Assembly (NCBI GenBank): GCA_020024765.1
Contig: JAHHTG010000003.1
Span: 1 to 33,495 of the forward strand
Direction of reading: 5' to 3'
DNA: 33,495 bases
From: Thomasclavelia sp.
GTDB lineage: Bacteria; Bacillota_I; Bacilli_A; Erysipelotrichales; Erysipelotrichaceae
Shown: piece after piece, positions 8,508 to 16,394 of the stretch
Position numbering within the stretch: position 1 is the stretch's first letter
Layout: the number at the start of each line of letters is the position of its first letter
Notes under the pieces: model-generated
The model's input: the letters and a program-made list of their open reading frames with translations, nothing else
Told to the model about the DNA's origin: nothing
Databases searched by the model: none
Program-made: the position numbers and the translations under genes

Positions 8508-9275
8508 TTATTCTCCGAATAAACGTTCATAATTACGTTTTACTAAGGCTTTGAATTCTTCTAAATCCATCTCTAATTGTTCGGCACAGAACTCATAAAC
8601 ATATTTGACATAGGCGCTCTTATTTGGCTTACCTCTTAATGGCACAGGTGTTAAGAATGGCGCATCTGTTTCACACATAATGAAATTTTTATCGATGCCT
8701 TTCAAAGTTTCAACACCGCGACGATTATTTTTGAATGTAACTGTACCTGAAAAAGAAATAAAATAACCTAGTTTAATAAATTCTTTAGCCATCTCCACAC
8801 TGCCTGAGTAACAATGCATAACACCCTTCTTGCGACATGGAGTGCTCTTTAAGACATCGTAGATATCTTGAATACAATCACGAGCGTGAATAATAATTGG
8901 CAAATTCAATTCGTCGGCAATTTGTACTTGGCGACGGAAAATCGCTAATTGTGTTTCTTTATTATCAGGGAAATAATGATAATCAGCCCCGATTTCACCT
9001 AACGCTTTAAATTTGCGTTTCGTTAATTCTTCTTTTAAATCGATGAAGTCTTGTTCATTAACTTCTGTTGTTTCGCTTGGATAAATTCCATACGCAAAAT
9101 CAAAGTGATTATAAGGTGCAAGTCCATCATAAGCCGCTAGTTCTTGTTTATTCGTAAAGACCATCATCGCTCTACTAACACCATATTCTTCTGCTAGTTT
9201 AATATCATCGATGTATTCTTCAACGTTAGATTCTTCATTAGTAATATGAGTATGTGAATCGATTAGTTCAATCAT
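8508..9275 (-). CDS. tatD: TatD family metal-dependent hydrolase (DNase)
   Basis: A 255-residue TatD-type TIM-barrel hydrolase, a 3'-5' exonuclease/deoxyribonuclease in characterised members. Metal ligands seen in order: 'DSHTHI' (His-x-His), 'ALGEIGADYHY' (Glu), 'PIIIHARD' (His), 'GVMHCYSGS' (His) and 'CETDAPFLTP' (Asp). It lies 12 bases after the deformylase-like gene, and its stop is one base from the rnmV start, so it belongs to the long minus-strand operon. Substrate in this organism is unknown. Position next to rnmV and ksgA matches Bacillus yabD. Confidence 0.94.
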   Translation of the reverse strand: MIELIDSHTHITNEESNVEEYIDDIKLAEEYGVSRAMMVFTNKQELAAYDGLAPYNHFDFAYGIYPSETTEVNEQDFIDLKEELTKRKFKALGEIGADYHYFPDNKETQLAIFRRQVQIADELNLPIIIHARDCIQDIYDVLKSTPCRKKGVMHCYSGSVEMAKEFIKLGYFISFSGTVTFKNNRRGVETLKGIDKNFIMCETDAPFLTPVPLRGKPNKSAYVKYVYEFCAEQLEMDLEEFKALVKRNYERLFGE

Positions 9276-9287
9276 CTTAGCTTCCTC

Positions 9288-9698
9288 CTAAATCACAATG
9301 CCATTACAGTGATCAATTTCATGTTGAATCACTTCGGCAATAAATCCACTATATTCTTGGACAACTGGTTTAAACTTTTCGTCTAAATATTTAACTTTAA
9401 TCTTTTGAAATCTTTTAGTAGGTCTTTCTCCACTTAATGATAGGCAACCCTCTTTAACATTGTAGCTACCACTCTTAGCGATAATTTCAGGATTAACCAT
9501 AATCAAGTCATTCATCAAAGCGTTCACAATGATGATGCGTTTATGGTAGCCAATCATATTGGCAGCCATACCAGCACAATGGTCACGATGTGCCGCTAAT
9601 GTATCTTTTAAGTCTTGAATCACATTCATATCAGCACTACTAGCTAATTCAGAAGGTTGATTCAAAAATAGTATATCTTTAATAATTTTACGTTCCAT
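9288..9698 (-). CDS. Peptide deformylase-like protein of the short divergent subfamily
   Basis: A 136-residue Def-family protein (usual PDF about 160-190). Motif 2 'EGCLSL' with the metal-binding Cys and motif 3 'HEIDH' with the two metal His and catalytic Glu are intact. Motif 1, normally GxGxAAxQ, reads 'AGMAANMIG', so the Gln that stabilises the oxyanion is replaced by Met. Small paralogues with the same change occur in other Bacillota. At least one streptococcal paralogue altered in this motif is, as I recall, not the essential deformylase, so activity on formyl-Met peptides is uncertain. The protein ends shortly after HEIDH. It is the first gene of the operon to prs; TATAAT on the minus strand at 9724-9719 and AAGGAA lie upstream. 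Confidence 0.85.
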   Translation of the reverse strand: MERKIIKDILFLNQPSELASSADMNVIQDLKDTLAAHRDHCAGMAANMIGYHKRIIIVNALMNDLIMVNPEIIAKSGSYNVKEGCLSLSGERPTKRFQKIKVKYLDEKFKPVVQEYSGFIAEVIQHEIDHCNGIVI

Positions 9699-9813
9699 AT
9701 ATGTTCCTTATCCTATATATTATAACGGATTTTAACGATTAATCTTAGGCATATTTACGCTAAAATTACGATTTTAATGATAAGATATAGCCAGTATAGA
9801 AACGGAGATTCCT
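9699..9813. promoter_or_regulatory. Divergent promoters of the def-prs operon and trxB
   Basis: Minus strand: TATAAT at 9724-9719 with about a 14-base leader and an AAGGAA ribosome site. Plus strand: TAAGAT at 9781-9786, then a leader of about 20 bases with GGAG before the trxB ATG. Neither has a strong -35. The stretch is AT-rich and holds no gene. Confidence 0.5.
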
Positions 9814-10734
9814 ATGGAAAAATTATATGATGTGATTATTATTGGTGCAGGTCCAGCTGGACTTAGCGCTTCGATATATGCCATGCGTGCAGAACTAAAA
9901 GCTTTAGTTATTGAAAAGACTCCAATCCCTGGTGGTCAAGTCCTTTCGACTTATGAAGTTGATAACTACCCTGGCTTCCCTGGTATCGATGGTTTTAGCT
10001 TAAGCGATCACTTTAGAAGCCACGCCGAAAAACTCGGTCAAGAATTTGTCATGGATGATATTCAATCTATTCGTAAAGATAACGACATCTTTACCCTTCA
10101 AGGTTTAGAAACAACTTATCAATCAAAGACTGTAATTATCGCTTCAGGTGCTAAACACCGTTTACTTGGTGTCCCTGGTGAAAAAGAATTAACTGGTCAA
10201 GGTGTATCATATTGTGCTACATGTGATGGTGCTTTCTTTAGAAATAAAACAGTCGCTGTCATTGGCGGTGGTGATGTTGCGGTTGAAGATGCTATCTTCC
10301 TTGCTAGAATGGCTAAAAAAGTTTATCTTGTTCACAGACGCGATGAACTACGTGCAATTAAAGCTCTTCAATCAGAATTATTCAGTCTCCCTAATGTTGA
10401 ATTTAGATGGTCAAATGTCGTCGAATCAATCGAAGGTAAAGAAAAAGTTAGCCACGTAGTCTTAAAAGACTTAAAGAACGACTCAATCGAAGAACTTGAA
10501 GTTGATGGTGTGTTTGTAGCTGTAGGCATCATTCCTCAAAGTGAAGGTTTTGTTGATTTAATTGATAATCAATCGGGTTACCTAAAAGCTGACGAAACAT
10601 GCGTTACTAGCGTTCCAGGTATCTTTGCAGCTGGTGATGTTCGAACTAAACAATTACGTCAAATTTCAACTGCTATAGCAGATGGAGCTAACTGCATTAC
10701 AAGTATTGAAAGATACTTATCAACTAATCACTAA
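9814..10734 (+). CDS. trxB: Thioredoxin-disulfide reductase
   Basis: A 306-residue low-molecular-weight thioredoxin reductase transferring electrons from NADPH through FAD to thioredoxin. Seen: FAD-binding 'IIGAGPAGLSASIYA' (residues 8-22), the redox pair Cys134-Ala-Thr-Cys137 followed by Asp-Gly, NADPH-binding 'VIGGGDVAVEDA' and 'HRRDELRA', and the C-terminal FAD motif 'GIFAAGDVR'. A GGAG ribosome site lies about 8 bases before the ATG. It is monocistronic, ended by a strong terminator. Confidence 0.97.
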   Translation: MEKLYDVIIIGAGPAGLSASIYAMRAELKALVIEKTPIPGGQVLSTYEVDNYPGFPGIDGFSLSDHFRSHAEKLGQEFVMDDIQSIRKDNDIFTLQGLETTYQSKTVIIASGAKHRLLGVPGEKELTGQGVSYCATCDGAFFRNKTVAVIGGGDVAVEDAIFLARMAKKVYLVHRRDELRAIKALQSELFSLPNVEFRWSNVVESIEGKEKVSHVVLKDLKNDSIEELEVDGVFVAVGIIPQSEGFVDLIDNQSGYLKADETCVTSVPGIFAAGDVRTKQLRQISTAIADGANCITSIERYLSTNH

Positions 10735-10742
10735 TAAAGTTT

Positions 10743-10770
10743 AAGGCCATTTTCATGGCCTTTTATTTTG
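10743..10770 (+). terminator. Rho-independent terminator of trxB
   Basis: An eight-bp perfect stem AAGGCCAT/ATGGCCTT (10743-10750 with 10755-10762) and 4-base loop are followed by a T-rich tract. Confidence 0.88.
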
Positions 10771-10886
10771 TCTTGCAACCATTAAATGACCTTAAATTAA
10801 TAAATCACAACTCCCACTTAACATCTAGATTATCCACTAAAGCCCTGTTAACCAGGATTTTTATTATTTCGACATTCAAAATAAGT

Positions 10887-10901
10887 TATAATATTGTCAA
10901 T
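10887..10901 (+). promoter_or_regulatory. -10 box of the sensor kinase operon, leaderless geometry
   Basis: A perfect TATAAT (10887-10892) ends 9 bases before the kinase ATG at 10902, and the intervening bases contain no Shine-Dalgarno. A TCGACA (10869-10874) resembles a -35 but is only 12 bases away, so an activator may be needed. The 10771-10886 stretch is otherwise empty apart from a weak CCTG/CAGG hairpin. Confidence 0.6.
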
Positions 10902-12416
10902 ATGAAAAATTATCACGAAACTATTAAATCAATCGGAATAACGATTCTCTTTCTTATTCTCGCTACCCTTATCGGTAGTTGCTTTCAAATTTGGGAATTT
11001 CACGTAACTAATATTACCCTTATCTATATTCTTTCGGTTCTATTGACCGCAAGATTTACTAAGGGCTATTTATACGGTATCATCGCAACATTCTTTTCAT
11101 TCCTCTTATTTAACTATTTCTTTACTGCGCCTTACTATACTTTCAAGATTGATGATCCGACTCTAGCAATTACCTTAATCATCATGACAATTACTGCAAC
11201 AGTAACAAGCGCCCTAACTTCGAAAGTTAAATCAGCCGCTCATGAAGCACAAGCAAAGGAACAAGAAGCTAATGCCTTATATCAAATGATTAGTTACTTA
11301 ACCGATGCTCAAAATGTAAGTGAAATCGCATCAGCATCTGTGAAGGTTATTTCTAAATTGTATAATTGTCAAGCAGCCTTTGTATGCTGCGATGAAAATG
11401 AAATGCCTGAGACAACCTTTATCCAACAAAAGTCCGAAAAGATTCAAATTCATAGAGAACTCGGATATCCCGAAAATTTCAAGAAACGTTTCAGCAAAAC
11501 TTATGAACATGTCATTGTTGGAGAAGAATTCTACGATTACCCAATTTTTAGTCAGACAAAGTTGCTTGCGATTTTAAGAATCCCAACTGATACTGCCATG
11601 AGTTTTGATCGAGCCCAAAACCAATTATTACATTCTATGATTGAATCTATCTCACTTGTTTTAGATCGTTTCCGAAGCATCGAGGAACAAGCCCACATCA
11701 AAGAAGAAGCTCGTCAAGAGCGCTATCGTTCAAATTTATTAAGAGCTATTTCACATGATATTCGTACACCACTTTCCGGTATTCTTGGTACAAGTGAAAT
11801 GTTGATGGGAATGATTGAAAATACGGACCCAAGATATGATTTTGCGAAAAATATCTACGAAGATGCCGATTGGTTAAGAGGCCTCGTTGAAAATATTTTG
11901 AATTTAACCAAAGTCCAAGAAGGCAATCTCAATGCCAAGAAAGAACTTGAGGCTGTTGAAGAAGTTATTGGTGCTGCCCTTTCAGTTACTGATAAACGTA
12001 TGAAACATCTCAATGTCAAAGTCGAGATTCCTGAAAAGCTATTAATGGTACCAATGGATGCTAAATTAATCACACAAGTTCTTGTAAACTTACTAGATAA
12101 TGCAACAAAATATTCTAAAAGTGGCCAAGAAGTTAAAGTGGTCGTCAAAGAGAATATCGAAGATAATGTCGCCGAATTCTCTGTCTTAGATAATGGTCCC
12201 GGTATCCCCGAAGCATCATTACCACAAATTTTCCAAATGTTTTATACTGCTGATAACCATGAAATCGTCGCTCAAAAAGGTGTGGGTTTAGGTTTATCAA
12301 TCTGTCAATCAATTATCGAAGCTCATGGTGGCACAATCTGCGCTTCAAACCGCCCCGAAGGTGGTGCTTGCTTCAAATTTACTTTACCATTAGGAGGTCC
12401 AACTGATGAAAAATAA
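10902..12416 (+). CDS. DUF4118 (KdpD-type) sensor histidine kinase without the KdpD cytoplasmic N-terminus
   Basis: 504 residues. The order is a DUF4118 four-helix membrane domain (about 8-105), a linker helix, a GAF-like region (about 130-250), the HisKA dimerisation domain with phospho-acceptor His285 in 'ISHDIRTPLSG', and a HATPase with N box 'LVNLLDNATKYS' (about 395), G1 'DNGPGIP' (about 430) and G2 'GVGLGLSI' (about 460). Full KdpD (about 900 residues) also has N-terminal KdpD and Usp domains, absent here. The ATG chosen follows a TATAAT; an upstream in-frame ATG at 10755 lies inside the trxB terminator. It overlaps the regulator gene by 11 bases. With trk genes just downstream it probably senses potassium or turgor. 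Confidence 0.9.
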   Translation: MKNYHETIKSIGITILFLILATLIGSCFQIWEFHVTNITLIYILSVLLTARFTKGYLYGIIATFFSFLLFNYFFTAPYYTFKIDDPTLAITLIIMTITATVTSALTSKVKSAAHEAQAKEQEANALYQMISYLTDAQNVSEIASASVKVISKLYNCQAAFVCCDENEMPETTFIQQKSEKIQIHRELGYPENFKKRFSKTYEHVIVGEEFYDYPIFSQTKLLAILRIPTDTAMSFDRAQNQLLHSMIESISLVLDRFRSIEEQAHIKEEARQERYRSNLLRAISHDIRTPLSGILGTSEMLMGMIENTDPRYDFAKNIYEDADWLRGLVENILNLTKVQEGNLNAKKELEAVEEVIGAALSVTDKRMKHLNVKVEIPEKLLMVPMDAKLITQVLVNLLDNATKYSKSGQEVKVVVKENIEDNVAEFSVLDNGPGIPEASLPQIFQMFYTADNHEIVAQKGVGLGLSICQSIIEAHGGTICASNRPEGGACFKFTLPLGGPTDEK

Positions 12417-13101
12417 TGAAAACATCCTCGTCGTCGAAGATAATCCCCAAATCATTAACTTTATCACCTATGTCCTTAAACAAGAAGAATTCCCATGCGT
12501 AAGTGCAGTTAATGGTCAAACAGCACTTAATATCTTAGTTAATCAACATATCGATTTAGTCTTGCTTGATTTAGGTTTACCAGATATTGATGGTATGGAA
12601 GTTATTAGGAAGGTTCGTGGTTGGTCTGATGTTCCAATTATCGTCGTATCTGCACGTGATCAAGACAAAGAAAAAGCTGATGCGCTTGATGCGGGAGCTG
12701 ATGACTATTTAACTAAACCATTCTCAGCCACAGAACTATTAGCAAGAATCAGAGTAGCCATCCGTCATTTAAATAAGATGAGCCAAAAAGATGTACAACC
12801 TTATCTATCGGTTGGCGAATTAGCAATCGATTTAGAAAAACGCCAAGTCTTATTAAAAGGTCATCCAATTCATCTAACACCGCTTGAGTATAGCCTTCTA
12901 TCTTTATTCTTTAAAAATATCGGTAAGGTTCTTACAAACCAATATATCCTTAAAGAAATCTACGGGGTAGGTTATGGTACTGATACTCAAGCCTTAAGAG
13001 CTTTAATGGCCGGCCTTCGTCGTAAGATTGAAGAAACACCGGCAAAACCGCGCTATATCTTAACTGAAATCGGCGTTGGATATCGTCTTAGCGATGAATA
13101 A
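12406..13101 (+). CDS. OmpR/PhoB-family response regulator, KdpE-like
   Basis: 231 residues. The receiver domain has the acidic pair Glu11/Asp12, phospho-acceptor Asp55 in 'LLDLGLPD', the Ser/Thr switch in 'IIVVSARD' and Lys in 'DYLTKPF'. A winged-helix DNA-binding domain follows (about 130-228: 'HLTPLEYSLLSLF', 'RALMAGLRRKIE', 'ILTEIGVGYRL'). AGGAGG precedes the ATG, and the 11-base overlap with the kinase suggests coupling. Such regulators bind tandem direct repeats with an 11-bp period, and exactly that arrangement lies 50-100 bases past this gene's stop, in front of the TPR-trk genes. No kdpFABC genes are in the window. Confidence 0.92.
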   Translation: MKNNENILVVEDNPQIINFITYVLKQEEFPCVSAVNGQTALNILVNQHIDLVLLDLGLPDIDGMEVIRKVRGWSDVPIIVVSARDQDKEKADALDAGADDYLTKPFSATELLARIRVAIRHLNKMSQKDVQPYLSVGELAIDLEKRQVLLKGHPIHLTPLEYSLLSLFFKNIGKVLTNQYILKEIYGVGYGTDTQALRALMAGLRRKIEETPAKPRYILTEIGVGYRLSDE

Positions 13102-13108
13102 ATAAATC

Positions 13109-13150
13109 AAAACAGTTGTGTCACAAAATGTTGCATAACTGTTTTTTATT
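13109..13150 (+). terminator. Probable terminator of the kinase-regulator operon
   Basis: A perfect 9-bp inverted repeat AAAACAGTT/AACTGTTTT (13109-13117 with 13138-13146) with a 20-base loop ends in a T-rich run. The long loop makes it weaker than others in the window. Confidence 0.65.
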
Positions 13151-13153
13151 ATC

Positions 13154-13218
13154 CTCATAAAAATCTCACACTGTTTCTAAGAACCTCACAGCATTCTCAC
13201 GCCAACTCCTTGTATGAT
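13154..13218 (+). promoter_or_regulatory. Tandem 11-bp-period direct repeats upstream of the TPR-trk genes
   Basis: CTCA(T/C)A-like hexamers begin at 13154, 13165, 13185 and 13196, making two pairs each spaced 11 bp. A -10-like TATGAT follows at 13213-13218, and no -35 consensus is present. A pair of repeats standing in for the -35 is the classic layout of PhoB/KdpE-class activated promoters. The adjacent KdpE-like regulator is the obvious candidate. Confidence 0.55.
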
Positions 13219-13254
13219 TGAATTGATTAAAACCGATTATAGGAGGTTTTAAAT

Positions 13255-13638
13255 ATGCCAGTTCATAACTTAAATGAATTAAGTTTGAGTGTGAAGAACT
13301 TAGCTGAAACGAAACATTTTGATGAAGCTGAAACAATGGCAATTGAAGCAATGGCAGAATATCCAGATTCGCCAATCCCTCACAATTTGTATGGAATTAT
13401 CCTTGATGAATTGGGACAACATCTTCAAGCACTCAGACACTATCGAGCCGCTAGCGCTCTTGATCCAACATACCAACCCGCATTGTTTAATCTCAGCATT
13501 AAACCTATTACCTTCTGTGAACCACATTACGTTTTTACAGAGGATGAATGCAAGGAATTAAAAGCCTTCCATTATGAGTTATACTTTAATGAGAAAGGCA
13601 TTGGACAATTACGCAAAGTCGCTAAACACAATGCTTAA
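13255..13638 (+). CDS. Small TPR-like protein
   Basis: 127 residues with about two tetratricopeptide-like helical hairpins (about 10-80): 'FDEAETMAIEAMAEYPDS..PHNLYGIILDELGQ' followed by 'ALRHYRAASALDPTYQPALFNLS', which carries the Ala/Leu/Pro spacing of TPRs. The C-terminal 45 residues are charged and not recognised. It has no signal peptide or membrane helix, so it is cytosolic, probably a protein-binding adaptor. The ATG has AGGAGG eight bases upstream. Lying between the KdpDE-like pair and trk genes, behind a putative operator, it may be the first gene of the trk transcription unit. Confidence 0.75.
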   Translation: MPVHNLNELSLSVKNLAETKHFDEAETMAIEAMAEYPDSPIPHNLYGIILDELGQHLQALRHYRAASALDPTYQPALFNLSIKPITFCEPHYVFTEDECKELKAFHYELYFNEKGIGQLRKVAKHNA

Positions 13639-13712
13639 CCTTTCATTAATTAATTAGAGCTTAATTAATGTGAGTTTAAGTATTTATTATTTTGCACACA
13701 AAGGGGGAAAAT
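13639..13712 (+). other. Leader between the TPR gene and the split trkA genes
   Basis: Contains a 9-bp AT-only inverted repeat ATTAATTAA/TTAATTAAT around 13644-13668 with a 7-base loop and no immediate T run, so it may be an internal processing or attenuation hairpin. The AAGGGGG ribosome site of the next gene follows. No c-di-AMP (ydaO-type) riboswitch is evident in so short a leader. Confidence 0.35.
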
Positions 13713-14168
13713 ATGAGTCTTTTTAATACAAAGAAATCCGATGATTATATTATTATTGTCGGTTGTGGACGCTTAGGCGCCAACTTAGCAAATGCTCTAT
13801 CAGATAAAAATGGTAACGTCTTAATCATGGATACTTCCAAAGAAGCTTTCCGTCGTTTATCTGCCGACTTCGGTGGCTTATCAGTTACTGGCAACGGTAC
13901 TGATATCGACACTTTAAAAAACGCCAACATTGATAAAGCCAGTGCTGTTATTGCCGTTACAAATGACGACAACACAAACATCATGGTTGCACAATTAGCC
14001 AGTGAAATGTTCCATGTCGAAAAAGTCATTGCACGTCTATATGATCCTGAACGCGAAAGTGTTTACCAAGAACTTGGTATTGATACAATCTGTCCAGCAA
14101 CACTTTCTGTCAAAGAAGTCGACAAGATTTTAGATATGTACTGGGAGGAGGGTGCAAAACATGAATAA
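13713..14168 (+). CDS. TrkA-type potassium channel regulator, RCK_N subunit (first of a split pair)
   Basis: 151 residues, essentially one RCK_N (Rossmann) domain without a full RCK_C. The nucleotide-binding GxGxxG is intact in 'IIIVGCGRLGANLA' (about 14-27), followed by 'VLIMD' whose Asp would hold the ribose. 'GNGTDIDTLKNANI' and 'DNTNIMVAQLA' are family motifs. TrkA/KtrA subunits gate TrkH-type potassium channels on binding ATP, ADP or NAD(H). The start with AAGGGGG at normal spacing is preferred to a TTG seven codons upstream. It overlaps the second trkA by 8 bases. Thermotoga maritima TM1088A/B is a comparable split arrangement. Confidence 0.88.
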   Translation: MSLFNTKKSDDYIIIVGCGRLGANLANALSDKNGNVLIMDTSKEAFRRLSADFGGLSVTGNGTDIDTLKNANIDKASAVIAVTNDDNTNIMVAQLASEMFHVEKVIARLYDPERESVYQELGIDTICPATLSVKEVDKILDMYWEEGAKHE

Positions 14169-14847
14169 GAGTAATAAACAAAAGCACATTCTTTTAATTG
14201 GTGGTCGCAAAAAATGTAAATCACTTGCTATGGACCTTTTAAAGAATGGTTATGAAGTAACAGCAATCAATGATAACTACGAAGATTGCCAAGAATTAGC
14301 AAAGATTAAAGGCTTACATGTATACCATGGTGATGGTACAAAGTTATACACATTAGATGAAGTTAATGCAGCCGACTGCGATATCGCAATTGCAATCACA
14401 CCTAAGGATCAAGATAACTTGGTTGCTTGCCAAATTTGTAAACGTAATTTCGGTGTCAAGAAAACTGTATCATTAGTACTTGACCCTAATAAGATTGAAT
14501 TCTTCCATCAAATGGGTGTTGACCGCGTTGTATGTGCTATCTCAACTGTTACTAGCATTATCCAACAACAAGCTATCGTTGATGATATGGTTAACTTCAT
14601 TCCAGTGGGTCATGACAATGTCCAAATTGCCGAAGTTTTCATTCCCGAAAGTTCCCCAATTACTGATAAGAAATTATGGGAAATTGATCTACCAAACCAA
14701 GTTGTTGTCGGCTGTATCCTAAGAGGTGGTGAATGTATTATTCCAAAGGGTAATACTTTAATTCACGCTAAAGATACTTTGGTTATTATCGCAACAAGCG
14801 GTCAAGAAGTTGAAGCTATCAACATTCTTACTGGAGGAGCTCAATAA
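14161..14847 (+). CDS. TrkA-type potassium channel regulator, degenerate RCK_N plus RCK_C (second of a split pair)
   Basis: 228 residues: RCK_N (about 7-130) then RCK_C (about 150-225, 'QIAEVFIPESSP...KLWEIDLPNQVVVGCILRGG...IPKGNTLIHAKDTLVII'). The Rossmann glycine motif is lost: the position reads 'LLIGGRKKCKSLAMDL' instead of GxGxxG, so this subunit may bind nucleotide differently or not at all, relying on its partner. RCK_C domains in Bacillota often bind c-di-AMP; that is family knowledge, not shown here. GGAGG nine bases before the ATG overlaps the end of the preceding gene, and the gene ends 2 bases before trkH. Confidence 0.88.
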   Translation: MNKSNKQKHILLIGGRKKCKSLAMDLLKNGYEVTAINDNYEDCQELAKIKGLHVYHGDGTKLYTLDEVNAADCDIAIAITPKDQDNLVACQICKRNFGVKKTVSLVLDPNKIEFFHQMGVDRVVCAISTVTSIIQQQAIVDDMVNFIPVGHDNVQIAEVFIPESSPITDKKLWEIDLPNQVVVGCILRGGECIIPKGNTLIHAKDTLVIIATSGQEVEAINILTGGAQ

Positions 14848-14849
14848 AC

Positions 14850-16322
14850 ATGTCAATGATTTTACAACGCTCAATCATTGGCGAGTTGATGATCTTTGTC
14901 GGTCTATTGATTGGTGCACCATTATTGATCATTCCTTGGTTCCCAAATGATGTCCAATACTTTAGTTCCTTTATGATTCCAGCTTTCTTCTCGATTGCTT
15001 TAGGAATATTGGTTTGTATCCTATCACATCCAAGCAAGGGTTCAAAGAGCACTTGGAAAGACTCCATGGGTAAATCAAGTTTAACAGTCTTATTTGCTTG
15101 GACTTGGGGTGTCATCTTTGGAGCTTTACCTTTCATCCTTTCTGGTCACTTAAGAGTCATTCCTGCCCTATTTGAAGCCGTCAGTGGTTGGACAACTACT
15201 GGTCTATCAACCTTAGATGTCACTAAAGTTTCTGAAATCTTTTTATTCCACCGTTCTTTCATGCAATATTGTGGTGGTTTAGGTTTCATCATGATGATGA
15301 TTCTCTTCATCTCAAATAAATATGCCATGAAGTTATACAGTGCTGAAGGCCACCCAGATAAGATCATGCCTAACATCAAAAAAACTACGCAAGCTATCTT
15401 CGTGATTTATAACATCTGCTTAGTTTTAGGTACAATCGCTTATCGTATTGCAGGTATGACTTGGTTTGATGGAATCTGTCACTCAATGTGTTCATTATCA
15501 ACTGGTGGTTTCTCAACAAAATTAAACAGTATTGGTGAATATGATAGTGTCGCAATCGAAGCTATTACTATCGTCTTGATGATTATTGGTACAACTAACT
15601 TCGCTGCTTTAATTCTATTGGCTAAAGGTCAATTCAAGAAATTCTCAAAAGTTTCAGAAGTTCGTTTCATGTTCCTACTACTTGCAATCTTCATTCCACC
15701 TACTGCCATTTCATTAGCTCAACATCTAGATGTTAATTTCTGGCATGGTCTAAGAATTGCAACATTTGATATCGTCTCTGCGATGTCAACATCGGGTTAT
15801 TCAACTATGAGTTACACTGAATGGCCACAATTTGGTATCGCTGTCTTAATCTTAATGATGGTTATCGGTGGTGGTATTGGTTCAACTGCTGGTGGTATTA
15901 AATTATCACGTGTTTACTTAATGATTCGTATGTGCATCTTTAACACAAAACGTCGTTTATCTCCAATGCGCAGTGTCTTCTCAGCTTCCTTTACGAAGGC
16001 TGATGGTGAAACAGAAATCGATCACGATTTAATCGAAGATACAGTTGGTTTCTTTGTAGCTTACTTAGTTGTCTTCGTAATTGGTTCACTTGCCCTATGT
16101 GTAGCTGCTAATTGTACAATTACAGAGGCAATGTTTGACTTTGCGTCTTCATTAAGCACCGTCGGACTATCGATTGGTATCACAAATGCTACGACACCAG
16201 ATCTTGCCTTGATCATTGAAATGATTGGTATGCTTATGGGCCGTCTTGAAATCTTCATCGTAATCATCGGTATCACATTTGGTTTCAGACATTTGAAAGA
16301 ATCATTCCAAAGAGCTCGATAA
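14850..16322 (+). CDS. trkH: TrkH family potassium uptake channel
   Basis: 490 residues, an integral membrane potassium translocator with four pseudo-repeats. The selectivity-filter segments are visible in order: 'VSGWTTTGLST', 'SLSTGGFST', 'SAMSTSGYST' and 'SSLSTVGLS', each with the conserved filter Gly. 'GGGIGSTAGGIKLSRV' is the intramembrane hinge region. Length and filter sequences match TrkH/KtrB, and the longer N-terminus is TrkH-like. GGAGGAG in the tail of the second trkA gene is the ribosome site. With the two RCK proteins it completes a Trk-type potassium system, ended by a strong terminator. Confidence 0.95.
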   Translation: MSMILQRSIIGELMIFVGLLIGAPLLIIPWFPNDVQYFSSFMIPAFFSIALGILVCILSHPSKGSKSTWKDSMGKSSLTVLFAWTWGVIFGALPFILSGHLRVIPALFEAVSGWTTTGLSTLDVTKVSEIFLFHRSFMQYCGGLGFIMMMILFISNKYAMKLYSAEGHPDKIMPNIKKTTQAIFVIYNICLVLGTIAYRIAGMTWFDGICHSMCSLSTGGFSTKLNSIGEYDSVAIEAITIVLMIIGTTNFAALILLAKGQFKKFSKVSEVRFMFLLLAIFIPPTAISLAQHLDVNFWHGLRIATFDIVSAMSTSGYSTMSYTEWPQFGIAVLILMMVIGGGIGSTAGGIKLSRVYLMIRMCIFNTKRRLSPMRSVFSASFTKADGETEIDHDLIEDTVGFFVAYLVVFVIGSLALCVAANCTITEAMFDFASSLSTVGLSIGITNATTPDLALIIEMIGMLMGRLEIFIVIIGITFGFRHLKESFQRAR

Positions 16323-16362
16323 AACATATCAAAATTGAGTTACGCTATTTTTAAATTCATAA

Positions 16363-16394
16363 TAAAAGCTTGGGTTATCCCAAGCTTATTTTTA
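16363..16394. terminator. Bidirectional terminator between trkH and the deoxyribosyltransferase-like gene
   Basis: A perfect 9-bp stem AAGCTTGGG/CCCAAGCTT (16367-16375 with 16380-16388) with a TTAT loop has A's before and T's after, so it can serve both converging genes. Confidence 0.9.

Noticed and set aside
10755..10901. N-terminal extension of the sensor kinase from an ATG at 10755
   Set aside because: It lies inside the trxB terminator hairpin, has no ribosome site, and the added residues do not resemble KdpD.
13640..13680. AT-only palindrome as a terminator between the TPR gene and trkA
   Set aside because: Stem has no G-C pairs and no following T run; kept only as a possible processing hairpin.
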